Of a stretch of DNA of 13,054 bases, positions 1 through 5,082 are shown piece by piece (positions within the stretch are counted from its first letter, which is position 1; each line of letters opens with the position of its first letter). Source of the DNA: Pseudomonadota bacterium (lineage in GTDB: Bacteria; Pseudomonadota; Gammaproteobacteria; Burkholderiales; Thiobacillaceae); contig JAJYXA010000430.1 in the NCBI GenBank assembly GCA_021791235.1, forward strand, positions 1 to 13,054. The letters run 5' to 3'. Under the pieces are notes generated by a model. That model saw only the letters and a list, made by a program, of their open reading frames with translations, was not told the DNA's origin and ran no database searches. Made by a program: the position numbers and the translations under genes.

Positions 1-2
1 CC

Positions 3-533
3 GGTGTCGACATCGTCAAGGTCGGCATCGGCCCCGGCTCGGTCTGCACCACGCGCACCATGACCGGCGTCGGCTATCCGCAGCTGTCCGCGGTGATCGA
101 ATGCGCCGACGCCGCGCACGGCCTGGGCGGGCGCATCTGCGCCGACAGCGGCTGCACTTCGCCCGGCGACGTCGCCAAGGCTTTCGGCGGCGGCGCCGAC
201 TTCGTCATGCTGGGCGGCATGCTCGCCGGCCACGACGAGTGCGCAGGCGAGGTCGTCGAACAGGACGGCGCGCGCTTCAAGCGCTTCTACGGCATGAGTT
301 CGCGCACCGCGATGGAAAAGTATGCGGGCGGCGTCGCGCACTACCGCGCCTCCGAGGGCAAGGAAGTGCTGGTGCCCTACCGCGGCCCGGTGGCCGAAAC
401 CGTGCAGGAAATCCTCGGCGGCCTGCGCTCCGCCTGCACCTACGTCGGGGCGCGCACGCTGAAGGAAATGACCAAGCGCACCACGTTCGTGCGCGTGGGC
501 ATGGAGTCGAACGAACTGTTCGGCGAGAACTGA
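3..533 (+). CDS. guaC: GMP reductase, C-terminal half (partial at the window edge)
   Basis: GMP reductase converts GMP to IMP with NADPH and releases ammonia, in cytosolic purine salvage. The frame is open from base 3, and 176 residues up to TGA are visible. The family is about 345 residues long, so this is the C-terminal half; the N-terminus lies outside the window. The segment [11 protein letters not shown] holds the active-site cysteine loop (Cys at visible residue 15). It is followed by [20 protein letters not shown], the phosphate-binding stretch [12 protein letters not shown], then FYGMSS and [12 protein letters not shown], all very close to enterobacterial GuaC. The CRxx form of IMP dehydrogenase and its CBS domains are not seen, and the protein ends where GuaC ends. 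An ATG at 60 is internal and is not the start. The gene is distinctly GC-rich compared with the catabolic block downstream, as expected of a core chromosomal gene. It converges on the antitoxin gene, with 42 bp between the stops. Confidence 0.95.
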   Translation, partial: GVDIVKVGIGPGSVCTTRTMTGVGYPQLSAVIECADAAHGLGGRICADSGCTSPGDVAKAFGGGADFVMLGGMLAGHDECAGEVVEQDGARFKRFYGMSSRTAMEKYAGGVAHYRASEGKEVLVPYRGPVAETVQEILGGLRSACTYVGARTLKEMTKRTTFVRVGMESNELFGEN

Positions 534-575
534 GCGCCGGGCCCGATCCAGTCAGTCGCTTCAGCACAGCACAGT

Positions 576-896
576 TCAGGAAGCGCGTGCAGTCACGCTC
601 AGTCTGACTTTCGTCTTCTTTTGCAGCGCGCTCACGATGTCGACAAAATTCTCCGTGTTCGGATTGCCGTGCGGAGCGAGCATGCGGTGCAGGCTTTTGC
701 TCGGCCTGTTCACTTCCGCGGCCAAACCTTCGAAGCCGATCGTAGCGTTCACCAGATCACGCAGCATCGCTTTGCCAGTCAGCGTGTCGCCGGCAAGATA
801 GGCGTTGATCGCCTCGGTAAACATTGCTTGCCGGAACTTGGGATCGCGCTGCGCGCGCGCAAGCATGGTTTGTTTGAAATCGCGTGTGAGTGCCAT
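576..896 (-). CDS. Antitoxin of a RelE/ParE-type TA module (HTH addiction-module antidote), orphaned
   Basis: This 106-residue protein begins MALTRDFKQT and has the layout of the putative addiction-module antidote family: an N-terminal helix pair with RAQRDPKFRQAMFTEAINAYLAGD (residues about 15-37 in part), then an XRE-like helix-turn-helix. In the HTH, ATIGFEGLAAEV (51-62) and RPSKSLHRMLAP (64-75) form the helices, followed by GNPNTENFVDIVSAL. Its expected role is to bind and neutralise the co-encoded toxin and to repress the shared promoter. The frame is intact, with a weak GAG-type ribosome site before the ATG. The partner toxin directly upstream on the same strand is truncated, and its frame runs into this start codon, so the antitoxin is probably a survivor without a working toxin. 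Family placement is from recognised sequence pattern; the orphan status follows from the neighbouring fragment. Confidence 0.8.
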   Translation of the reverse strand: MALTRDFKQTMLARAQRDPKFRQAMFTEAINAYLAGDTLTGKAMLRDLVNATIGFEGLAAEVNRPSKSLHRMLAPHGNPNTENFVDIVSALQKKTKVRLSVTARAS

Positions 897-1051
897 CCTA
901 GGCTCTTTACGTTGGAAACATTTCCCTCGCCGAGGCGATATAGTGCTGTCGCAACCTTTGCCGCCGCTTGCGCGTTGAGCTTATCGAACCAGCGGCCGCA
1001 GGGCGAATTTCCGCCGGTTTCAAGATATTCCTGAAGACGGACTATCGGCAT
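896..1051 (-). pseudogene. RelE/ParE-family toxin, N-terminal remnant (C-terminal half deleted)
   Basis: Fifty-two codons from ATG at 1051 read MPIVRLQEYLETGG, GRWFDKLNAQAAAKVATALYRL and GEGNVSNVKS. This is the start of the phage-derived Gp49-like/RelE-type toxin family that pairs with the antitoxin at 576-896. Members are usually about 95-105 residues long and carry the active-site strands (the YRIYF-like segment and the C-terminal GGxK region) in the second half. That half is absent: after VKSLG the frame enters the antitoxin start (CTAGGATGG) and then continues out of frame through the antitoxin gene to 779, giving nonsense. The simplest reading is a deletion of about 45 codons that joined the toxin's first half to the antitoxin ATG. 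A 99-residue reading from 1078 exists but its second half is an overlap artefact. The product should be inactive as an RNase or gyrase inhibitor. Confidence 0.72.
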
Positions 1052-1057
1052 GGCTTT

Positions 1058-1077
1058 TGGTAACACAGTCGTTACCA
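1058..1077. promoter_or_regulatory. Inverted repeat upstream of the TA genes, candidate antitoxin operator
   Basis: TGGTAAC, a 6-bp spacer, then GTTACCA form a perfect 7+7 bp inverted repeat. It ends 6 bp before the toxin start codon at 1051, where type II antitoxins usually bind to repress their own operon. No clear -35/-10 pair was found around it, so the operator role is inferred from symmetry and position only. Confidence 0.45.
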
Positions 1078-1230
1078 CTCAGGGATAGGCACTCGAGTCT
1101 CAAGGCCGCCGGCCCCATCAGCGTCGACTATCTTGCCGTTGAGCAGGATGGTATGGGAGGCTTGGGCGAAGGCAAAGGCTCTGGTGAGGGTAAACGAGAG
1201 GACGGCCAGCGTGCGAAATGAAATATCCAT
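1072..1230 (-). pseudogene. Remnant of a secreted amidohydrolase-like gene (N-terminus only)
   Basis: From ATG at 1230 there is a 52-residue reading frame with a well-placed AGGAG ribosome site 7 nt upstream on the minus strand. It starts with a typical Sec signal peptide (MDISFRTLAVLSFTLTRAFAFAQA), followed by SHTILLNGKIVDADG. That resembles the first beta strand of metal-dependent amidohydrolases, which commonly open with a TILLNGKIVTVD-like strand after the leader. Coding similarity appears to stop around DADG; the last residues before TAA (GGLETRVPIPEW) run into the TA promoter region. The original enzyme would have had 400 or more residues, so this is a stump cut off at the TA locus. The signal peptide and ribosome site are clear; the amidohydrolase identification rests on one short strand and is tentative. 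A genuine small secreted protein is the alternative. Confidence 0.45.
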
Positions 1231-1333
1231 GAGCTGACTCCTGGTAGTACATTCAAGGATGGGTGCCGCAGCATCGTTGAGCGGCGCGGACGCAGTCAAT
1301 TAGAATACGTTTGACCAAGATCGAGACACGACT

Positions 1334-1672
1334 TTGAGCACGGCAAAACTCAAGCGACTGAAAGCTGCCGGCTGGAAAGCCGGTAGCGCCAGGGATTTTC
1401 TGCACCTGAGCGAAGAAGAAGTCATGCTTGCGGAACTCAAGCTCATGCTGACGGACGCCATCAAGGCATCCCGCCAGAAGCGGGGCCTGTCGCAACTCGA
1501 TCTAGCCAGAAAAATGGGCTCTAGTCAGTCGCGGGTAGCCAAGATCGAGGCGGGCGATCCTTCCGTCTCACTCGACCTCATCATGCGCGCGTTCTTCGCG
1601 ACCGGCGCCACCCAGCGGGAGTTGCAGCTCGCGTTCGGAGCGGGGGGAAAAGCGGGCTGGGTCGCGAAGTAG
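1334..1672 (+). CDS. XRE-family helix-turn-helix protein, HigA-like orphan antitoxin or regulator
   Basis: The 112-residue protein has an N-terminal region typical of HigA-like XRE proteins (GWKAGSARDFLHLSEEEVMLAELKLML, residues about 13-39 in part) and then a classic helix-turn-helix at 51-74 (GLSQLDLARKMGSSQSRVAKIE). PSVSLDLIMRAFFATGAT completes the domain. The relatives I recognise are mostly antitoxins encoded after a RelE/HigB-type toxin. Here no toxin frame exists in the ~100 bp upstream, so it is an orphan, acting at most as an autoregulator or DNA-binding protein. The start is TTG at 1334: the frame is closed by TAG at 1301 and holds no ATG before the conserved region. The ribosome site is weak. 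The last ten residues are Gly/Ala/Lys-rich tail. Confidence 0.72.
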   Translation: MSTAKLKRLKAAGWKAGSARDFLHLSEEEVMLAELKLMLTDAIKASRQKRGLSQLDLARKMGSSQSRVAKIEAGDPSVSLDLIMRAFFATGATQRELQLAFGAGGKAGWVAK

Positions 1673-1682
1673 ATCTGCGGCC

Positions 1683-1823
1683 CTAATGCTGAGCTTGGCG
1701 CGTCCAGTCGGGTAGGTCGCGGAATGCGCTGAGATATTCAAGCGTCGGCGGGGCTATCACAGTAAGCGCGGGGGTCTGGTTTCCAAAATTGTGAACGATC
1801 GCTTCGCCAACTCGTGTTGACAA
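1683..1823 (-). pseudogene. Unrecognised C-terminal gene fragment
   Basis: Between the XRE gene and the dehydrogenase, the minus strand holds a 46-codon open frame from TTG at 1823 to TAG at 1683. It reads like real protein: TRVGEAIVHNFGNQTPALTV, then IAPPTLEYLSAFRDLPDW and TRQAQH at the end. There is no good start or ribosome site, and a TGA lies just before the TTG, so I take it as the 3' end of a lost gene. I do not recognise the family; a cupin-like C-terminus is a guess only. The plus-strand dehydrogenase promoter overlaps its 5' end. Confidence 0.35.
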
Positions 1824-1845
1824 TCATGCGCCTAGTCTTTACATT
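1817..1845 (+). promoter_or_regulatory. Sigma70-type promoter of the D-2-hydroxyacid dehydrogenase gene
   Basis: A perfect -35 box TTGACA (1817-1822), a 17-bp spacer and a -10 box TACATT (1840-1845, four of six consensus bases) lie 35 bp before the dehydrogenase ATG. Transcription would start near 1852 and leave a leader of about 29 nt. Confidence 0.6.
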
Positions 1846-1880
1846 CCGGAGCCAAAATCAATCAAATCGAAAGCGAACTC

Positions 1881-2861
1881 ATGAGCGTGCGTCTCCTCCC
1901 GGCCAAAGATAAGCTGACTATTTGCTTCGCACACGTCGCCTATCGGATGGGCGAGCGTTTCGCGCTGCGGAACACTGGCATTGACTGGTTCGAGGTGCGC
2001 AGTCTGGACGAACTGAAAGCACGCCTTGCCGAAGTCGACGTGCTGTTGTGCTCCCGCTTCTGGCGCAACGAATTTATCGCGCAGGCGTCCAGGCTAGCCT
2101 TCATCCAGTCGATCAGCGCCGGTACAGACCAGTACTCGCGCGATATGCTCGCTGCGGCCGGCATACGCGTTGCCAGTGCGCAGGGGGCGAATGAGCGAGC
2201 GGTGGCCGAACATGCCATCGCTATGATCCTCGCCATGGCGCGGCAGATTGCGGGGGCGCGAGACAACCAGGCTGCGAAGAAGTGGCGCGGCATAATCGGG
2301 GATATTTCGAAACGCGAGCTCGAACTCGGTGGCAAGACGCTGCTGATTGTCGGCATGGGACGCATCGGCTCGCGACTCGCCACACTTGCCAAGGCTTTCG
2401 ACATGCGCGTGATTGCCACCAAGCGCGATATCTCAAAGGGCACCGGCGCTGCACACAAGGTTGTGGGGCAGAACGATTTGCTGCGTGTGCTGCCCGAGGC
2501 AGATTTTGTCGCGCTCACCTGTCCGCTGACGCCGCAGACGGAAAACCTGATCGATGCGAAGGCGCTCGCGGCGATGAAGCCCTCCGCCTATCTCATCAAC
2601 GTCGCGCGCGGTAAGGTGGTCAACGAACCTGCGCTCGTTGAGGCGCTGCAGGCGAAACGGATCGCCGGCGCCGCGCTGGATTGCGCATGGGAGGAACCAC
2701 TGCCCCCGACGTCGGGGCTGTGGAGCGTGCCGAACTTACTGATCACGCCACACACTGCCGGCGAGACGCGTTGCTACGAGGACAACGTGCTCGACCTGTT
2801 GATGGAAAACCTCGACCGGATGTGGCGCGGCGAAACAGCGCTGAAAAACCAGTTCGTTTGA
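1881..2861 (+). CDS. NAD(P)-dependent D-2-hydroxyacid dehydrogenase
   Basis: This cytosolic oxidoreductase of 326 residues should interconvert a 2-keto acid and a D-2-hydroxy acid with NAD(H) or NADP(H). The catalytic domain is split around the nucleotide domain, as in the family. The Rossmann loop is GMGRIG at 158-163, inside LLIVGMGRIGSRLATLAKAF. The catalytic arginine is Arg243 in NVARGKVVNE, the glutamate is Glu272 in WEEPLP, and the histidine is His291 in ITPHTAG, so the triad is complete. The usual D residue in ALDVF is kept as ALDCAWEEP. The acidic residue that normally selects NAD at the end of strand 2 is replaced by a basic run (IATKRDISKG, 178-187), which suggests NADP preference. 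The start ATG follows a clear promoter and a weak GAAAG ribosome site. It stands alone and meets the Bug fragment tail to tail with 24 bp between them. Substrate unknown; a glyoxylate/hydroxypyruvate-type reductase is the broad alternative. Confidence 0.88.
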   Translation: MSVRLLPAKDKLTICFAHVAYRMGERFALRNTGIDWFEVRSLDELKARLAEVDVLLCSRFWRNEFIAQASRLAFIQSISAGTDQYSRDMLAAAGIRVASAQGANERAVAEHAIAMILAMARQIAGARDNQAAKKWRGIIGDISKRELELGGKTLLIVGMGRIGSRLATLAKAFDMRVIATKRDISKGTGAAHKVVGQNDLLRVLPEADFVALTCPLTPQTENLIDAKALAAMKPSAYLINVARGKVVNEPALVEALQAKRIAGAALDCAWEEPLPPTSGLWSVPNLLITPHTAGETRCYEDNVLDLLMENLDRMWRGETALKNQFV

Positions 2862-2885
2862 CGTGCGGCGCATTGCCGCAACTGG

Positions 2886-3168
2886 TCACCTCATCTTGAT
2901 ATCGGCCTCGGGGATCACCTTGCCCCATCGCACCAACTGATCCGCAAGCCAAGCCGCGAACTGCTTCGCCTTGTTGTCGCGCAGGGAGAGCGGTATTTGC
3001 GTCCAGCGCTCCTGCATGTCGCGCTGCTTGGTGATCTCGGCAACCTCGGCGTTCAGCTTTCTGACTATCTCGCGTGGTGTTCCGGCGGGGGTGAATAAAT
3101 CCTGCGCACCGGCGGCTTCGAGACGTGGCACCCCGGATTCGGCCGCCGTCGGCGCCCGTGGCGGCAGC
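2886..3168 (-). pseudogene. Bug-family (TTT) solute receptor, C-terminal fragment
   Basis: About 94 codons ending at TGA 2886-2888 match the last third of Bug periplasmic receptors, which bind carboxylates for tripartite tricarboxylate transporters. Visible landmarks are ALPPRAPTAAESGVP, DLFTPAGTPREIVRKLNAEV, and the C-terminal LVRWGKVIPEADIKMR; the intact paralogue at 6232-7197 has the same landmarks. Family members have about 320 residues with a signal peptide, so roughly 225 residues are missing. Upstream of about 3168 the frame enters the acuR promoter and has no credible start; a GTG at 3131 is in frame but lies inside the conserved region. The fragment therefore cannot be exported or bind ligand. 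A rearrangement joining acuR to this site probably removed the rest. Confidence 0.75.
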
Positions 3169-3185
3169 GCACGTCTAAAAAAGCG

Positions 3186-3214
3186 TGTACATTTCGAACA
3201 GACCGGTCTAATAT
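3186..3214 (+). promoter_or_regulatory. acuR promoter
   Basis: TGTACA (3186-3191) and TAATAT (3209-3214), each with four of six consensus bases, are separated by exactly 17 bp. The start of transcription is expected near 3220-3222, which coincides with the GTG start codon at 3221. No ribosome site is seen, so a leaderless transcript is suggested. Confidence 0.5.
3200..3209. promoter_or_regulatory. Palindromic operator AGACCGGTCT, likely site for the AcuR/NemR-type repressor
   Basis: The perfect 10-bp palindrome AGACCGGTCT lies in the promoter spacer and touches the -10 box. Sites with an AGACC/GGTCT core are known for NemR-like TetR regulators. Its place suits autorepression of the acuR-acuI operon by blocking RNA polymerase. 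Confidence 0.6.
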
Positions 3215-3220
3215 GAATTG

Positions 3221-3868
3221 GTGGCTCTCATATTGAATATTTCCCCTGAGTCGCCGAAGAAGAGGCGAACCCACAAAGCGCGAGCAGCCCATCGGCTCGA
3301 TACGCGCACCGCACTGATCCGATGCGGCACTGAGCTGTGCACGCAAAGAGGCTTCCAGGTAAGCGGGATTAACGAGCTTCTGCAACGTGTCGGCGCGCCC
3401 AAGGGTTCTTTTTACCATTTCTTCTCAAGCAAACATGAATTCGGCGAAGCGGTAATCGATAACTACGCTGCGTACTTCCAGCGCAAGCTGGACCGTCTGT
3501 TAAGCGATAGCTCACGCCCTCCCTTGGAGCGCCTTGCCGGCTTCGTCAAAGAAGCGCAGAGGGGTATGGCCAAGTTTGATTTTCAGCGCGGCTGTCTGGT
3601 CGGCAATCTCGGACAGGAACTTGGCGGATTGAATGACAGCTTTCGTGGCCGACTCGAAGCGGTGCTGCTTTCGTGGGAACAGCGCACCGCAGCATGCCTG
3701 CGCGAAGCGATCGTCGCAGGTGATCTTGACTCCGAAGCCAATCCTGATGCGCTTGCCAAATTTTTTTGGATCGGATGGGAAGGTGCGATCTTGCGCGCAA
3801 AGTTGACCCGATCGGTCGCGCCGATGCGGCTTTTTGCCGAGTTATTCTTCAAGAAAGTGCTCTGCTGA
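3221..3868 (+). CDS. acuR: TetR-family transcriptional repressor, AcuR-like
   Basis: TetR-type regulator of about 215 residues. The N-terminal DNA-binding domain covers roughly residues 28-75, with TRTALIRCGTELCTQRGF as helix 1 and GINELLQRVGAPKGSFYHFF as the helix-turn-helix. The C-terminal ligand domain includes RGCLVGNLGQEL and WIGWEGAILRAKLTRS, a pattern shared with NemR and AcuR. AcuR represses acrylate-use genes together with acuI in Rhodobacter; here an acuI gene follows, once the IS630 element is removed, 48 bp downstream. That makes AcuR the best reading. GTG at 3221 is preferred as start because it coincides with the predicted transcription start; TTG at 3218 is directly in frame before it, and no ribosome site serves either. 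The leader of about 25 residues is rich in Lys/Arg. Cysteines at about residues 35, 40 and 124 could sense electrophiles such as acrylate derivatives, but this is conjecture. Confidence 0.75.
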   Translation: MALILNISPESPKKRRTHKARAAHRLDTRTALIRCGTELCTQRGFQVSGINELLQRVGAPKGSFYHFFSSKHEFGEAVIDNYAAYFQRKLDRLLSDSSRPPLERLAGFVKEAQRGMAKFDFQRGCLVGNLGQELGGLNDSFRGRLEAVLLSWEQRTAACLREAIVAGDLDSEANPDALAKFFWIGWEGAILRAKLTRSVAPMRLFAELFFKKVLC

Positions 3869-3884
3869 TTGTTTTGACCCATCC

Positions 3885-3886
3885 TA
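3885..3886. repeat. TA target-site duplication, left copy
   Basis: TA abuts the left inverted repeat of the IS630 element and matches the TA at 5051-5052 abutting the right one, as expected for IS630/Tc1-type insertion. Confidence 0.8.
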
Positions 3887-3909
3887 GTGTACTGAGTCAT
3901 AAGTTCGTT
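3887..3909 (+). repeat. Left terminal inverted repeat of the IS630 element
   Basis: It matches the reverse complement of 5028-5050 at 20 of 23 positions: the blocks GTGT, CTGAGTC and AAGTTCGTT are identical, with one and two mismatches between them. Confidence 0.9.
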
Positions 3910-3964
3910 GAACTAAGTGCATCCCTTGCTGTCTCACGATAAGGTGATCAGCGAGGGGAAGAAC

Positions 3965-5053
3965 ATGAGCCGAGGCCGACGGATGCCGGAGTTGAAATTG
4001 AGCGTTCAGGAGAATAATCGTTTGGTCGAATGGATGCGACGGGGCAAGACCTCGCAAGCGCTGGCGATGCGGGCGCGCATCATTCTGGCCGGGGCTAAAG
4101 GGCTGAACAATGGCGAAGTGGCACGGGATCTTCGCGTGACCCCGCAGACCGTTGGCAAATGGCGCAACCGGTTCATCGCCCGCCGGCTCGATGGCCTTTT
4201 GGATGAGCCCAGACCGGGCGCCCCGCGTAAGGTAGGTGACGAGCAGATCGAGCGTCTGATTGCCACAACGCTCAATCAGCTTCCGCGCGACGCCACGCAC
4301 TGGAGCACCCGATCGATGGCGACCAAGTGCAAGGTGTCGCAAAGCACCGTTAGCCGGATCTGGCGCACCTTCGGGCTGCAGCCACACCGCACCGAAACCT
4401 TCAAGCTGTCCACCGATCCGTTGTTTATCGATAAGGTACGCGACATCGTGGGCCTGTACCTTGATCCGCCGATGAAAGCGATGGTGCTGTGCGTGGATGA
4501 GAAGAGCCAGATTCAAGCTCTTGATCGCACCCAGCCGATGCTTCCCTTGGCACCCGGACTGCCGGAACGACGCACCCATGATTACCTTCGCCATGGCACG
4601 ACGACGCTGTTTGCCGCACTGGACGTTGCCACCGGCACAGTCATCGGCGAGATTCATCGGCGCCACCGAAGCTCGGAGTTTCTGAAGTTTCTGGCCACCC
4701 TGGAACACGAGACTCCCGCCAAATTGGACATCCATCTGATCATGGACAATTATGGTACTCACAAAACCCCTACGGTGCGCGCTTGGTTCGCCAGACACCC
4801 CCGCTTTCATGTGCATTTCACTCCGACCTCAACGTCATGGATAAACCAAGTTGAGCGCTGGTTCGCACTCATTACTGAAAAGCAGATCAGGCGCGGCTCA
4901 CACCGCAGCACCATCGCCTTGGAGACCGCTATTCGCGATTACCTCAACATCTACAATGAGAACCCTCGGCCATTCAAATGGACCAAGCACGCCGACGAAA
5001 TCCTTGCCAGCATCGCACGCTTTTGTAAACGAACTTCAGACTCAGGACACTAG
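3965..5053 (+). CDS. IS630-family transposase (DDE)
   Basis: Cut-and-paste transposase of 362 residues. The N-terminal half holds two helix-turn-helix units, [20 protein letters not shown] (47-66) and the [20 protein letters not shown] region (113-132), which bind the inverted repeats. The catalytic DDE domain shows Asp178 in [13 protein letters not shown], Asp261 in [10 protein letters not shown] and Glu297 in [10 protein letters not shown], with 35 residues between the last two, normal for IS630. ATG at 3965 is chosen because a GAGGGGAA ribosome site lies just before it; a GTG at 3917 in the same frame begins almost inside the inverted repeat. The stop codon TAG is unusual: its TA is the target-site duplication and its G comes from the host DNA, so the element carries no stop of its own. 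No frameshift is present. Confidence 0.95.
   Translation: MSRGRRMPELKLSVQENNRLVEWMRRGKTSQALAMRARIILAGAKGLNNGEVARDLRVTPQTVGKWRNRFIARRLDGLLDEPRPGAPRKVGDEQIERLIATTLNQLPRDATHWSTRSMATKCKVSQSTVSRIWRTFGLQPHRTETFKLSTDPLFIDKVRDIVGLYLDPPMKAMVLCVDEKSQIQALDRTQPMLPLAPGLPERRTHDYLRHGTTTLFAALDVATGTVIGEIHRRHRSSEFLKFLATLEHETPAKLDIHLIMDNYGTHKTPTVRAWFARHPRFHVHFTPTSTSWINQVERWFALITEKQIRRGSHRSTIALETAIRDYLNIYNENPRPFKWTKHADEILASIARFCKRTSDSGH
5028..5050 (-). repeat. Right terminal inverted repeat of the IS630 element
   Basis: It pairs with 3887-3909 (20 of 23 positions). It overlaps the last codons of the transposase gene, whose final codon CAC is also the last three bases of the element. Confidence 0.9.
5051..5052. 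repeat. TA target-site duplication, right copy
   Basis: Second copy of the TA target; it also supplies the first two bases of the transposase stop codon. Confidence 0.8.
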
Positions 5054-5082
5054 ACCGCCACTCCATTTTTTGAGAAAGAGTT

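Larger units (their letters stand above)
3887..5050 (+). mobile_element. Complete IS630-family insertion sequence (1,164 bp)
   Basis: The element has 23-bp terminal inverted repeats, a flanking TA duplication and one transposase gene. It sits between acuR and acuI. Joining 3886 to 5053 rebuilds an uninterrupted acuR-acuI spacer of 48 bp, so insertion came after the operon was formed. Transposase frame, DDE residues, repeats and duplication are all intact, which indicates a recent insertion and a possibly still mobile copy. Confidence 0.92.

Noticed and set aside
621..1034. Plus-strand open frame opposite the toxin-antitoxin genes
   Set aside because: The minus-strand antitoxin and toxin sequences are recognisable; this frame has no similarity and no start signals.
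3917..3964. GTG start for the IS630 transposase giving 16 extra residues
   Set aside because: No ribosome site, and it begins 8 bp after the inverted repeat; ATG at 3965 has GAGGGGAA upstream.
3884..4816. Long open frame of 310 codons antisense to the IS630 transposase
   Set aside because: It is fully overlapped by the transposase with its DDE residues and includes the inverted repeat; no ribosome site or recognisable domain.
5024..5050. Outward promoter in the right end of the IS630 element (TTGTAA, 17 bp, GACACT)
   Set aside because: The -10 box matches only three of six bases; too weak to call although spacing is right.
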